The notes under the pieces: model-generated
Told to the model about the DNA's origin: nothing
Database searches by the model: none
The model's input: the letters and a program-made list of their open reading frames with translations, nothing else
Assembly (NCBI GenBank): GCA_050045915.1
Contig: JBNGCR010000001.1
Span: 1-64,000, forward strand
Source: Limnospira sp050045915
GTDB lineage: Bacteria > Cyanobacteriota > Cyanobacteriia > Cyanobacteriales > Microcoleaceae
DNA: 64,000 nucleotides
Direction: 5' to 3'
In this document: in pieces, positions 32,793 to 41,678 of the stretch
How positions within the stretch are numbered: the stretch's first letter is position 1
Layout of the letters: each line of letters starts with the position of its first letter
Program-made: the position numbers and the translations under genes

Positions 32793-32832
32793 ACCGACGG
32801 GTTATCACTGACATTGGGATGGAATCGCAGCC

Positions 32833-34608
32833 ATGACAAACGAACAAATTGTAGGGGGACGGTATCGAATCATCAAATGCTTGGGATCGGGGGGATTCGG
32901 CCGAACCTTCTTGGCGACCGACGATCGCAACCCGACCGCCTCTCCCTGCGTCCTCAAACAGTTTTGTCCGCGATCGCAACACCCCGAACATTTGCAAAAA
33001 GCGACCGAACTGTTTGAACTCGAAGCCGTCCGCCTGGAAAACCTGGGCAAACATCCCCAAATTGCCCGACTGATCGACTATTTCAAAATCGAAGACAGCC
33101 AATATCTTGTCCTGGAATATATCGAAGGGCAAAATTTGCGGCAAATTTTGGAAACTCGCGGCCGGTTTAACGAATCCCAAATCCGCTATTTGCTGGGCAA
33201 CTTGCTCCCCGTTTTAGAATTCATCCACTCCCACAATATCATCCACCGGGATATCAAGCCGGAGAATATCATCCGCAGCCCCAACGGACAGTTGGTCATC
33301 GTCGATTTCGGGGCAGCAAAACAGGCGATCGGTAGCGCCTTGTTGCAAACCGGAACCCTGATCGGGACGCCGGAATATGTGGCACCGGAACAGTTGCGCG
33401 GCCGGGCGACTTTCGCCAGCGATTTGTACAGTTTAGGGGTAACTTGTTTACATTTGCTCACCCATTTGTCCCCCTTTGATTTGTTCGATACCGGGGAAGA
33501 TCGGTGGGTGTGGCGGCACTATTTGACCGACCGTGCCGTTGGGGACGAATTGGGTCAAATTCTCGATCGCCTCACCGAAGAAGCCACCAACCGCCGCTAC
33601 CCCTGCGCGGCCGATGTCCTCCGCGACCTCGACACCCGTCGCCCCCGACTGAACGTCATCGCCCAACCCGCCGCCTTTCCCCCCCAACCCCGACACATCG
33701 GCCTCGGTTGGAAGCGCCCCCAAACCGTCAGCGACTATTGGAGTTCCGTCTCCTGTGTCGCCTTGAGTCCCGACGGCCAGATTTTGGCGGGGGGGAGTTT
33801 CGATCGCACCGTCCGACTGTGGCGGCCCGACACCGGGGAATGGATCGCCTCCTTCCTGACTCCCTCCCAGCCGATATTGGCGGTCGCCTTCAGCCCCGAC
33901 GGCAGGCTCCTAGCCGGGGGAAGCGGGGACGGAAAAGTTCACCTGTGGGACTGGGCGACCAGAAATGAGGTGGGGACGATCGCGGCCCACGGCGACGGCC
34001 GGGTGTCCGTGTCCGCAGCCTTCAGTCCCCTCGGAGATGCGATCGCCACCGCCGGGGACGACGGCATCGTTCACATTTGGGCGATCGAAACCGGGCAATT
34101 GCGTCGCAGTCTGCAACACCTGCGGGGGATCAACGGCCTAGCCTACGCCCCGGACGGACAGTTACTCGCCACCGCCAGCAGCGACAATTCCGTCCACCTG
34201 TGGCGACCCGACACCGGGGAACACCTGGGACAACTCGCCGGACACCGGCGGGACGTCAACGCCCTCGCCTTCAGCCCCGACGGGCGACTTCTCGCCACCG
34301 CCAGCAGCGATAAAACCGTCAAAATTTGGGATCTCGACCGCCGGGAACTCCGACACACCCTGAGCGAACATCAGGATTGGGTGAGGACGGTAGCCTTTTT
34401 CCCGTCCCTCGATCGCGATCGCCCCCCCCTCCTGGCCAGCGGCGGCGCCGATCGCACCGTCAAAATTTGGGATCTGGACCGGGAAACCGTCGTCGATACC
34501 CTTTTCGGACACAGTAAAGATGTCAACGCCATCGCCGTCAGCCCCGACGGCAAGATTCTCGCCAGCGGCAGCAGCGACAACACCCTGAAAATCTGGCGGC
34601 GGGAGTAG
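32833..34608 (+). CDS. Serine/threonine protein kinase fused to WD40 repeats
   Basis: 591 residues. The kinase domain spans residues 9-270: LGSGGFGRTFLA, VLKQF, catalytic IIHRDIKPENII (about 136-147), IVDFGAAKQ (about 157) and APEQLRG. After a short linker, residues 300-591 are seven WD40 repeats, each with a SPDG...LA.GS.D.TV..W pattern, making one beta-propeller for protein contacts. This Hanks kinase-WD40 architecture is common in filamentous cyanobacteria. It has no transmembrane segment. Substrates are unknown. It follows corA by 40 bases, a possible regulator of the same unit. Confidence 0.95.
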   Translation: MTNEQIVGGRYRIIKCLGSGGFGRTFLATDDRNPTASPCVLKQFCPRSQHPEHLQKATELFELEAVRLENLGKHPQIARLIDYFKIEDSQYLVLEYIEGQNLRQILETRGRFNESQIRYLLGNLLPVLEFIHSHNIIHRDIKPENIIRSPNGQLVIVDFGAAKQAIGSALLQTGTLIGTPEYVAPEQLRGRATFASDLYSLGVTCLHLLTHLSPFDLFDTGEDRWVWRHYLTDRAVGDELGQILDRLTEEATNRRYPCAADVLRDLDTRRPRLNVIAQPAAFPPQPRHIGLGWKRPQTVSDYWSSVSCVALSPDGQILAGGSFDRTVRLWRPDTGEWIASFLTPSQPILAVAFSPDGRLLAGGSGDGKVHLWDWATRNEVGTIAAHGDGRVSVSAAFSPLGDAIATAGDDGIVHIWAIETGQLRRSLQHLRGINGLAYAPDGQLLATASSDNSVHLWRPDTGEHLGQLAGHRRDVNALAFSPDGRLLATASSDKTVKIWDLDRRELRHTLSEHQDWVRTVAFFPSLDRDRPPLLASGGADRTVKIWDLDRETVVDTLFGHSKDVNAIAVSPDGKILASGSSDNTLKIWRRE

Positions 34609-34678
34609 CGATCGCCGGGTCAACCGAGATCTTGCTATGATCGAGATCCCGCCCCCCTCCCGCGCAACCATCGCAACC

Positions 34679-35212
34679 ATGAATTTACCGACCTGGATCA
34701 CCTTCTCCCGCCTGCTGGGAATTCCCTTCATCCTCTGGGGACTGCACCACCCCACCCCCGAGATCCGCTGGATTGGTCTGGGCATTTTCCTCACCGCCGC
34801 CGCCACCGACTGGCTCGACGGCTACCTGGCCCGAAAACTGAACCAAGTCAGCGATTTGGGCAAATTTCTCGACCCCCTGGTGGACAAATTGCTGGTGCTG
34901 GCCCCCCTGTTGGCCCTGATCGAACTCGGAGAGATCCCCGCCTGGGGGGTTTTTTTGATCGTGGGTCGGGAATTGGCGATCGCGGGATGGCGAGTCAATC
35001 AAACCCAAATCTCCGGGGCGAACCTGTGGGGAAAAGCGAAAACCGTCCTACAAATAGTCGCCATTTCCCTGTTGATCGCCCCCCTCCCGCCCACCTGGCA
35101 CCGACCGTCTCTGATCGCTTTTTGGGCTGCTGTCGCCGTCACCTTGATATCCGGTTTGACCTACGTACTCCCCAAAATTTCCCATAGTGATCTCTCTCAA
35201 AACGAGTCCTAA
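34679..35212 (+). CDS. pgsA: CDP-diacylglycerol-glycerol-3-phosphate 3-phosphatidyltransferase
   Basis: 177 residues from the ATG at 34679 (MNLPTWITFSRLLGIPFILWGL). It makes phosphatidylglycerol phosphate, the first committed step to phosphatidylglycerol, an essential thylakoid lipid. The CDP-alcohol transferase motif D-G-x2-A-R-x8-G-x3-D-x3-D is perfect in DGYLARKLNQVSDLGKFLDPLVD. Four to five membrane helices. An in-frame ATG 14 codons upstream adds a non-conserved, Pro-rich extension and is less likely. Confidence 0.94.
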   Translation: MNLPTWITFSRLLGIPFILWGLHHPTPEIRWIGLGIFLTAAATDWLDGYLARKLNQVSDLGKFLDPLVDKLLVLAPLLALIELGEIPAWGVFLIVGRELAIAGWRVNQTQISGANLWGKAKTVLQIVAISLLIAPLPPTWHRPSLIAFWAAVAVTLISGLTYVLPKISHSDLSQNES

Positions 35213-35246
35213 TAACTGCATTTAATTCCCCATTTTAGATCCGTTT

Positions 35247-35404
35247 TATAGCAACGATCGCTGGCGGAGTTATATCATGTCCGCTTAAACAGCTATGATT
35301 CCTGGGTGCCATCTTCTGAAGTGGCTTCAAACTTTTGCCGATTGCCTCTTGCCGATTGCCTTTTCTCGAACGATTGTGTAAGTATTCAAACGGACTTGAT
35401 ATTA
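35247..35404 (+). repeat. TATAGC element with TTGCC heptamers; same end as in vapC
   Basis: It starts TATAGCAACGATCGCTGGCG, has heptamers TTGCCGA, TTGCCTC, TTGCCGA, TTGCCTT (35335-35362) and ends GGACTTGATATTA. Bases 35348-35404 match window positions 1-57 except at four places. Confidence 0.75.
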
Positions 35405-35619
35405 CACCTCCTCATCGTGAGACTTTTCAAACCGAATCCCGACTCGCGAGAACTGAACTGTAAATACACCCTTCGCGCCCCACTATAAATCTCCCCCTTG
35501 TCAGCCCGTCCGTCGGAGACATTTTCCAGTCTTCTTATTCCCCGGGTTCGGTTCAGTCAATTCCTCGGAAATTTACAAAATCTTTAACAATCCGCCCGAA
35601 TAACTATCTTAATCTCGAT

Positions 35620-35820
35620 GCCGTTCCCAGGAGACGAGGCAGGCAACTTGACTGGGGGTCTGTTAAGATCTCCTCTAAGTCTAAATGTATACAAACTCTA
35701 CCCAACCCCTAGAAAGGGCGGCGGTAAATGGGGCGGTTCGGAACCCAAAGCGCCAATGGTTAAGGACTTAGAGTCGGGCTCAACTTTCTCGCTCCCGCCC
35801 AACTTTCGTGAGGTAATGGG
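35620..35820 (+). ncRNA. Possible structured RNA or leader upstream of the PhnD-like gene
   Basis: Complementary blocks: AGGAGA (about 35629) with TCTCCT (about 35669); CCCAG with CTGGG just inside; CTCTAAGTC (35673-35681) with GACTTAGAG (35765-35773); CGGG with CCCG after it. Together they would make two nested arms. I do not recognise a known RNA family or riboswitch. It could be a 5' leader or a free-standing RNA; chance pairing cannot be excluded. Confidence 0.3.
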
Positions 35821-35899
35821 TCGCCAGACGAGGTCATCTACTGTGTTAAGTTTTATCTGCCATTGATGATGTAATTGAGCATTACAAGGTTTAAATCAG

Positions 35900-36850
35900 A
35901 TGTTGCCAAATTTCTTCGGGAAACTCATATTATTAGGTCTGGCGACAGCCATCGTGGGTTGTAGCCCCCCCACCGACCCTCCCCCATCCCCGGAAGCCGA
36001 AGCCTCCCCCCCCGCCGCCACCGAACCCACGGGAGAAGCCATCGTCCTAGCCGACGTCTCCAAAAATGCCGGCCAAAAAATCCGGCAGTTTCAGCCGATG
36101 GCCGACTATCTCGCCAAAAATCTAGGAGCATATGAAATCGGCATCGGACAAGTCAAAGTCGCCCCGGATCTCAGCACGATCGCGACGATGCTGAAAAACG
36201 GCGAAGTCGATATCTACTTCGACAGCCCCTATCCCGCCATGCGGGTGAGTGACGAGTCCGGTGCCGAGCCGATCCTGCGCCGATGGAAGGGCGGGAATGC
36301 CGAGTATTTCGGCGTCATCTTCATCCGCAAGGACAGCGACATCAAGAGTGTCGAGGACTTACCCGGCCGGACGATCGCCTTCGAGGAAGCCGTCTCCACC
36401 TCCGGCTACTTCTTACCCCTCAACTATCTACTCGACATCGGCTTGAATCCCGTCCCCAAAGGCTCCCCCCTCGATTCCGTCGCCGAAGACGAAGTCGGAT
36501 ACGTTTTCAGCAACGACGACGAAAATACAATTCAGTGGGTAATCAGCGGAAATGTTGACGCCGGCGCCGCCGATTTGCCTACCTTCATGGCGATTCCGGA
36601 GGAAAGTCGCTCGGCCTTGAAGATATTGGCTGAAACCGAAAAAATCGCCCGCCATCTCGTACTGGTTCGCCGGGGTATGGACCCCGAATTAGTCGAGGGG
36701 ATCAAGACCGTATTGATGGATATGGACAAAACGCCCGAAGGACAGGCCGTACTCGAATCCTTTGAAAAAACGGCGAAGTTCGACGCATTTCCCCCCCAAG
36801 CCGATCTCAATCGGATGCGAGAATTGTACGACCGAGTTCAGAATAGGTGA
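35900..36850 (+). CDS. PhnD-like phosphate/phosphonate-type substrate-binding lipoprotein
   Basis: 316 residues. The signal peptide ends in a lipobox (AIVGC, Cys about residue 21), followed by a Pro/Glu-rich linker, so the protein is lipid-anchored outside the plasma membrane. The binding-protein fold is the PhnD family: IRQFQPMADYLAKNLG, MLKNGEVDIYFDSPYPAM, ILRRWKGGNAEYFGVIFIRKDSDIKSVEDLPGRTIAFEEAVSTSGYFLP. No ABC permease or ATPase is adjacent; instead the stop overlaps the sensor kinase start (GTGA), so the protein probably presents a ligand to that kinase rather than to a transporter. Confidence 0.9.
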   Translation: MLPNFFGKLILLGLATAIVGCSPPTDPPPSPEAEASPPAATEPTGEAIVLADVSKNAGQKIRQFQPMADYLAKNLGAYEIGIGQVKVAPDLSTIATMLKNGEVDIYFDSPYPAMRVSDESGAEPILRRWKGGNAEYFGVIFIRKDSDIKSVEDLPGRTIAFEEAVSTSGYFLPLNYLLDIGLNPVPKGSPLDSVAEDEVGYVFSNDDENTIQWVISGNVDAGAADLPTFMAIPEESRSALKILAETEKIARHLVLVRRGMDPELVEGIKTVLMDMDKTPEGQAVLESFEKTAKFDAFPPQADLNRMRELYDRVQNR

Positions 36851-36855
36851 GTTGG

Positions 36856-38853
36856 ATGGGAAAGTTCCGGAACCGACAAGTTTCGTTGGCGACCAAACTG
36901 ACCTTAGCCATGACAGGTTTGGTCATTATTGTGGTGGCCAGCGTCACTTGGCTCTCCCTACGTCGCCAGCAACAAACGTTCAAACAGGAACTTGAACAGC
37001 AGGCGGAAATTTTACTCGAAACCCTCTCGGTCACATCCGCCGACTCCCTCTATTTTTTGGATGTTTCCTTCCTCAAGGAACTCATGGAGCAGCTCGGAAC
37101 CGCCCAAATTCTGGTGTCCGGCAATATTTACGACAAAGACGGCCGGATTCTCGCCGATGCCTACGAGCGGGACGTACTCGCCTACGGCGTAGAACCTGAT
37201 CCCTGGGGCTTGCAGTTGCTCCGGAGTCGGGACACCGTTTTTAAGTGGCAGCCCAGCCAACAGCGGCTGATCGCGGGTCAGGCCGTCGTCTTGGGTTCCC
37301 AACCCGTGGGGGCCGTCAGCGTCGGACTCTCGACCCAACCCCTGGAGGCGAAAATGGCGGCGGTGCGAAATCGGGGGTTGATCGCCGCCCTAGCCGCCGC
37401 CACGGCCGGAATTCTCCTCGCTCTGGCGATCAGCCGTTCGATCACCGAACCCCTCAAACAGATGACCGCCGCCACCCAGGAACTGGCGGCGGGGGATCTG
37501 GAGTTGCAGATCGACATTCAATCTCAGGACGAACTCCAGGTGCTGGCCGATTCTTTCAACAAGATGACGAAGCAGTTGCGGGACTTGATCGACAGCAAGG
37601 AACAACTGATCAAAAGTCTGGAGTTCCGAGCTGAGGCTCTGCGACAGAGCGAGGCTAAAAATCGGGCGCTCCTCAACGCCATCCCAGACCTGATGTTTCG
37701 ATTCAGTCGGGACGGGGTGTTTCTGGACTTCCGAGCCTCCCGGGGCGACAATTTGATCCAGTCGATGAGTCAGTATCTCAACCGCAGCATTTACGACCTG
37801 CTGCCCAAGCATTTGGCCCGGATGTATGTCGAATATGTGTCGGACGCCCTCCGCAGCGGTCAGGTGCAGGTGTTTGAGTACGAGTGGTTTCTCAACGATC
37901 GCCGCCACCATTTTGAAGCCCGGATCGTCGTCAGCGGCGAAAATGAAGTCCTCGCGATCGTCCGCGACATCACCGAAAGCAAGTTGGCTCAAATTGAACT
38001 CCAAAGGGCGAAAGAGGCGGCGGAGACGGCCAACCACGCCAAGAGCGAGTTCCTCGCCAGCATGAGCCACGAACTTCGCACCCCCCTCAACGCCATCATC
38101 GGCTACAGCGACCTACTGCGGGAGGATGCGGTTGATTTGGGCTACACTGATTTTATCCCCGATCTCGACCAAATTCGCGCTTCGGGGCTGCACCTGCTGG
38201 CGATCATTCAAGATATTTTGGACATCTCCAAGTTGGAGTCGGGGATGATGAACGTCTGCTTGGAAGATTTCAATATCGCCACGTTGATTCGCGAAGTGGA
38301 GGCCCTAGTCCTGCCGTTGGTGCAGAAAAATCACAACGAACTGCAGGTCAATTGCGACCCGGATTTGGAGGGGATGCACGCCGATCGCACCAAGGTCAAA
38401 CAGATCTTGCTCAACCTGTTGAGCAACGCGGCAAAATTTACGGAACACGGGGTCGTGACGTTGAATGTCAGCTACCGCGATCGCCCGGAATCCAAGTCTT
38501 TCCCGCACTCCACCGGCGACAACGGCTCCTCCTCCTCGGTGGCGATCGCCCCCGGCCAGTCCCGGGGCTGGGTCGCTTTTGAGGTCCGCGATACGGGCAT
38601 CGGCATGACCCCGGAGCAGATGACCAAAATTTTTGAACCCTTCGAGCGGGCCGACAACTCTACCACCCGCCGCTACGAAGGAACCGGCTTGGGACTCTCC
38701 ATCAGCCAGCGGTTTTGCGAGATGATGGGGGGGACTGTCACCGTTGAAAGTCAAATCGGTTTGGGCTCGACTTTTACCGCCTGTTTGCCACTGGCGGCGT
38801 CTGAAAATTTATCCAAAAAAAAAATTAATTCCGCAGTCTCGGTTCCCATCTAG
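36856..38853 (+). CDS. Hybrid-type sensor histidine kinase with HAMP and PAS domains
   Basis: 665 residues from the ATG at 36856; a GTG at 36847 overlaps the upstream TGA. Two membrane helices (about 13-34 and 178-198) frame an extracytoplasmic sensor region; a HAMP linker follows (SITEPLKQMTAATQELAAGDLELQI), then a PAS domain (about 270-385). HisKA has the phosphoryl His in MSHELRTPLNAIIGYSD (H405) and the ATPase domain has NLLSNAAKF (N box), DTGIGM and GTGLGLS. No receiver domain is present, despite 'hybrid-like' neighbours in other genomes. Its partner response regulator is not nearby. Overlap with the PhnD-like gene suggests sensing through that lipoprotein. Confidence 0.92.
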   Translation: MGKFRNRQVSLATKLTLAMTGLVIIVVASVTWLSLRRQQQTFKQELEQQAEILLETLSVTSADSLYFLDVSFLKELMEQLGTAQILVSGNIYDKDGRILADAYERDVLAYGVEPDPWGLQLLRSRDTVFKWQPSQQRLIAGQAVVLGSQPVGAVSVGLSTQPLEAKMAAVRNRGLIAALAAATAGILLALAISRSITEPLKQMTAATQELAAGDLELQIDIQSQDELQVLADSFNKMTKQLRDLIDSKEQLIKSLEFRAEALRQSEAKNRALLNAIPDLMFRFSRDGVFLDFRASRGDNLIQSMSQYLNRSIYDLLPKHLARMYVEYVSDALRSGQVQVFEYEWFLNDRRHHFEARIVVSGENEVLAIVRDITESKLAQIELQRAKEAAETANHAKSEFLASMSHELRTPLNAIIGYSDLLREDAVDLGYTDFIPDLDQIRASGLHLLAIIQDILDISKLESGMMNVCLEDFNIATLIREVEALVLPLVQKNHNELQVNCDPDLEGMHADRTKVKQILLNLLSNAAKFTEHGVVTLNVSYRDRPESKSFPHSTGDNGSSSSVAIAPGQSRGWVAFEVRDTGIGMTPEQMTKIFEPFERADNSTTRRYEGTGLGLSISQRFCEMMGGTVTVESQIGLGSTFTACLPLAASENLSKKKINSAVSVPI

Positions 38854-39071
38854 TCTTCCTCCTCTCCTCCCTTCCCGGACGCTCTCGGGGTGCGGGGACG
38901 AAAATCGGGTGAAAACGACCCCCCAACTCCAACGGCGAACTTTTTTGATCCCCGTTCCCTGCGATAAAATTAACGTTGCCCGAATCTGTCCGTTTCGATT
39001 TAAAATCTTAAAATATTCTGAAGCTGTTCGGACTCTAGCTCCCTATAAATCCTCATTCGTTCTAAATTACT

Positions 39072-40664
39072 ATGTCTATTGGCTATCTTGCCCTGGTTCT
39101 CCACGCCCACCTCCCCTTTGTCCGACACCCCGAAAGCGACTATGTACTAGAGGAAGAGTGGCTCTTTGAAGCCATCACGGAAACCTACATCCCCCTGATC
39201 AAAATGTTCGAGGGATTGAAACGGGACGGCATCGAGTTCAAACTGACGATGAGTTTAACTCCTCCCCTGGTCGCCATGCTGCGGGACCCCCTCCTCCAAG
39301 AACGCTACGACAAACACCTCGCCAAACTACAGGAATTGGTCGCCCGGGAAGTCGAACACAACCAACACAACGGCCACCTCGTCTACCTCGCCGAACACTA
39401 CGTCGAGGAATTCGCGGAAGCCCGAACCCTCTGGGAACGCTACGGGGGCGATTTAATCACAGCCTTCAAACAATTTCAAGATACCAACAACCTGGAAATC
39501 ATCACCTGCGGCGCCACCCACGGCTACCTCCCCCTGATGAAAATGTACCCCCAGGCGGTACAGGCCCAAATTCGCGTCGCCTGCGAACACTACGAAGAAA
39601 ACTTCGGCCGCCCCCCTCGGGGCATCTGGCTCCCCGAATGCGCCTACTACAACGGCCTGGAGCGCCACGTCGCCGACGCGGGCCTGCGCTACTTCCTCAC
39701 CGACGGCCACGGTGTCCTCTACGCTCAACCCCGCCCCCGCTTCGGAACCTACGCCCCCATCTTCACGGAAACCGGCGTCGCTGTCTTCGCCCGCGACCAC
39801 GAATCCTCCCAGCAGGTCTGGTCTTCTCTGGTGGGATATCCGGGTTCCCCAGAATATCGAGAATTTTACAAGGATTTGGGCTGGGAAGCCGAATACGAAT
39901 ATATTAAACCCTATATCATGCCCAACGGTCAGCGGAAAAATACGGGCATCAAATATCACAAAATTACTGGCCGGGGGTTGGGACTCGGAGATAAGGAACT
40001 TTACGATCCCTATTGGGCTCGACAAAAAGCTGCCGAACACGCCGGGAATTTCATGTTCAACCGGGAGCGACAGGTCGAACATCTCCACAGTCTCATGCAG
40101 CGCCCCCCCATCATCGTCTCCCCTTACGATGCCGAACTGTTCGGCCACTGGTGGTACGAAGGACCCTGGTTCCTCGATGTCCTTTTCCGCAAAACCTGGT
40201 TTGACCAAGACACCTACGCCATGAGTCACTTGGCGGACTACTTGCAGGCCTACCCTACCCAGCAGGTGTGCCGTCCGGCTCAGTCGAGTTGGGGTTACAA
40301 GGGATTTCACGAATATTGGCTCAACCACAGCAATTCCTGGATTTATCCCCACCTGCACAAAGCCACGGAGCGGATGATTTCCCTCGCTTGTCGGGAGGCG
40401 ACGGACGACCTGGAGTTACGGGCCTTGAACCAGGCGGCTCGGGAGTTGCTTCTGGCCCAATCCTCCGACTGGGCGTTTATCATGAGCTCCGGGACGATGG
40501 TCCCCTACGCCGTGCGCCGGACGCGATCGCACCTGATGCGCTTCAACAAACTTTATGATGACATTAAGGTTGAGAAGATCGATTCGGGCTGGCTGGAAAA
40601 GGTCGAATATTTGGATAACATCTTCCCCAATATCAACTACAAAGTCTACCGACCTGCCCTGTAG
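39072..40664 (+). CDS. Glycoside hydrolase family 57, 1,4-alpha-glucan branching enzyme-like
   Basis: 530 residues, MSIGYLALVLHAHLPFVRHPESD. GH57 enzymes act on alpha-glucans by a retaining mechanism; this subgroup resembles the thermophile GH57 branching enzymes. Family landmarks: HAHLPFVRHP at the start, GIWLPECAYYNGLE with the catalytic nucleophile Glu (about residue 190), and ISPYDAELFGHWWYEGPWF-type VSPYDAELFGHWWYEG with the acid/base Asp (about 355). The C-terminal helical DUF1957 region with SSDWAFIMSSGTMVPYA is complete. It probably takes part in glycogen metabolism in the cytoplasm. It stands alone, with a 218-base spacer upstream. Confidence 0.92.
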   Translation: MSIGYLALVLHAHLPFVRHPESDYVLEEEWLFEAITETYIPLIKMFEGLKRDGIEFKLTMSLTPPLVAMLRDPLLQERYDKHLAKLQELVAREVEHNQHNGHLVYLAEHYVEEFAEARTLWERYGGDLITAFKQFQDTNNLEIITCGATHGYLPLMKMYPQAVQAQIRVACEHYEENFGRPPRGIWLPECAYYNGLERHVADAGLRYFLTDGHGVLYAQPRPRFGTYAPIFTETGVAVFARDHESSQQVWSSLVGYPGSPEYREFYKDLGWEAEYEYIKPYIMPNGQRKNTGIKYHKITGRGLGLGDKELYDPYWARQKAAEHAGNFMFNRERQVEHLHSLMQRPPIIVSPYDAELFGHWWYEGPWFLDVLFRKTWFDQDTYAMSHLADYLQAYPTQQVCRPAQSSWGYKGFHEYWLNHSNSWIYPHLHKATERMISLACREATDDLELRALNQAARELLLAQSSDWAFIMSSGTMVPYAVRRTRSHLMRFNKLYDDIKVEKIDSGWLEKVEYLDNIFPNINYKVYRPAL

Positions 40665-40833
40665 CGGGACTTACGGCTCTTCTCGGGAACCACCCCCCGG
40701 CGGCGATCGCACCCCGAACCCCGACAATTGGATGCCATTTCCCCAGCCCGGAAGCGGGTTTGGGGTCATTTTTTTGCCCATCCCCACGCCACTTTATAAG
40801 AAAGAATGTTAAATTTTGTAAAGTAAAGGCATT

Positions 40834-40862
40834 TTGTAAAATAGACTACAGAATTTTATAGT
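40834..40862 (+). promoter_or_regulatory. Candidate promoter of the small-protein array
   Basis: TTGTAA (40834-40839) and TATAGT (40857-40862) with exactly 17 bases between, about 55 bases before the first ATG, in an AT-rich patch. Confidence 0.5.
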
Positions 40863-40917
40863 ATAGTGATAAGTACAAGGAAAAAAAACCACTCAACTCG
40901 TCAGGAGAACTCAACTC

Positions 40918-41125
40918 ATGGACACTCAAGATAAAGCCAGAGCATTGATGATGCGCCACCACCAGAGCGTCAAGAACCGCCNNNNNNNNNNNNNNNNNNN
41001 NNNNNNNNNNNNNNNNNNNNNNNNNNNNNNNNNNNNNNNNNNNNNNNNNNNNNNNNNNNNNNNNNNNNNNNNNNNNNNNNNATTCGAGCAGCAGCTACGA
41101 TCGCAGCTCCTCAGCGATGAGCTAA
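40918..41125 (+). CDS. Array small protein, copy 1 (interrupted by assembly gap)
   Basis: Begins MDTQDKARALMMRHHQSVKNR and, after 100 Ns (40982-41081), ends DSSSSYDRSSSAMS when read in the frame of copy 2. The nominal frame across the Ns is wrong because the gap length is a placeholder: copy 2 has 87 bases at this place. With 87 bases the gene would be 195 bases long and 64 residues, as its neighbours. CAGGAG precedes the ATG. First and promoter-proximal member of the array. Confidence 0.8.
40982..41081. other. Assembly gap (100 Ns)
   Basis: Exactly 100 Ns inside copy 1 of a tandem repeat. Alignment to copy 2 predicts 87 missing bases (equivalent to 41246-41332). Start-to-start spacing would then be 251, equal to the copy 2 to copy 3 spacing. 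Additional collapsed copies cannot be excluded. Confidence 0.9.
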
Positions 41126-41181
41126 ATCCCCATCTCGTTTAAATACGTTTTTTCAAATCCATTAATTCGGAGACAGACATC

Positions 41182-41376
41182 ATGGGCACCCAAGATAAAG
41201 CCAGAGCATTGATGATGCGCCACCACCAGAGCGTCAAGAACCGCCAGCAGTCCATGCTCAACCGCTCCGCCGCCGAAGTCGGTGTCGAACCGGGCGACTA
41301 CTTCAGCACCATCCAGGGCAAACCCAACACCGATTCGAGCAGCAGCTACGATCGCAGCTCCTCAGCGATGAGCTAA
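41182..41376 (+). CDS. Array small protein, copy 2
   Basis: 64 residues, MGTQDKARALMMRHHQSVKNRQQSML... The layout is a charged helix QDKARALMMRHHQSVKNRQQSMLNRSAAEVG, a central conserved segment VEPGDYFSTIQGKPN, and a serine-rich tail SSSYDRSSSAMS. GGAGACAGAC precedes the ATG; the 56-base spacer before it is nearly identical to that before copy 3, so the unit was duplicated with its own ribosome site. No signal peptide or membrane segment. Function unknown to me; the helix could bind RNA, a protein or a metal through the HH pair. Confidence 0.85.
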   Translation: MGTQDKARALMMRHHQSVKNRQQSMLNRSAAEVGVEPGDYFSTIQGKPNTDSSSSYDRSSSAMS

Positions 41377-41432
41377 ATCCCCATCTCATTTAAATACGTT
41401 TTTTCAAATCCATTAATTCGGAGACAGACACC

Positions 41433-41627
41433 ATGTGTACCCAAGACGAAGCCCGCGCACTGATGCGACGCCACCACCAGAGCGTCAAAAACCGCCAGCA
41501 AGCCATGTTCAACCGAGTCGCCGCCGAAGTGGGTATTGAGCCGAGCGACTACTTCAGCACCATCCAAGGCAAACCCCACTCGGATTGTCAGATGAGCTAC
41601 GATCGCTCCCACGCCTCCATGAGCTAA
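41433..41627 (+). CDS. Array small protein, copy 3
   Basis: 64 residues, MCTQDEARALMRRHHQSVKNRQ... The most divergent in the array: a Cys at position 2, SDCQMSYDRSHASMS as tail, and FNRVAAEVGIEPSDYF in the middle, while RHHQSVKNRQQ and YFSTIQGKP are unchanged. It has the same upstream GGAGACAGAC. Substitutions concentrate in the first residues and the tail, which would fit a conserved helix with a variable end. It is followed by a different spacer leading to copy 4. Confidence 0.85.
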   Translation: MCTQDEARALMRRHHQSVKNRQQAMFNRVAAEVGIEPSDYFSTIQGKPHSDCQMSYDRSHASMS

Positions 41628-41678
41628 TTTCAAACCCCTTTCAACTTTAACTTTCAACCAATCGGAGATAATTAGACG

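Larger units (their letters stand above)
35213..35899. other. Spacer with repeat element and a possible structured leader
   Basis: 687 bases. 35247-35404 is a TATAGC element. 35600-35880 has several long-range complementary blocks upstream of the PhnD-like gene (see separate entry). A plus-strand frame at 35618-35866 shows no family resemblance. Confidence 0.65.

Noticed and set aside
35618..35866. 82-codon frame upstream of the PhnD-like gene
   Set aside because: No family resemblance, no good ribosome site, and it overlaps complementary blocks better explained as structured non-coding sequence.
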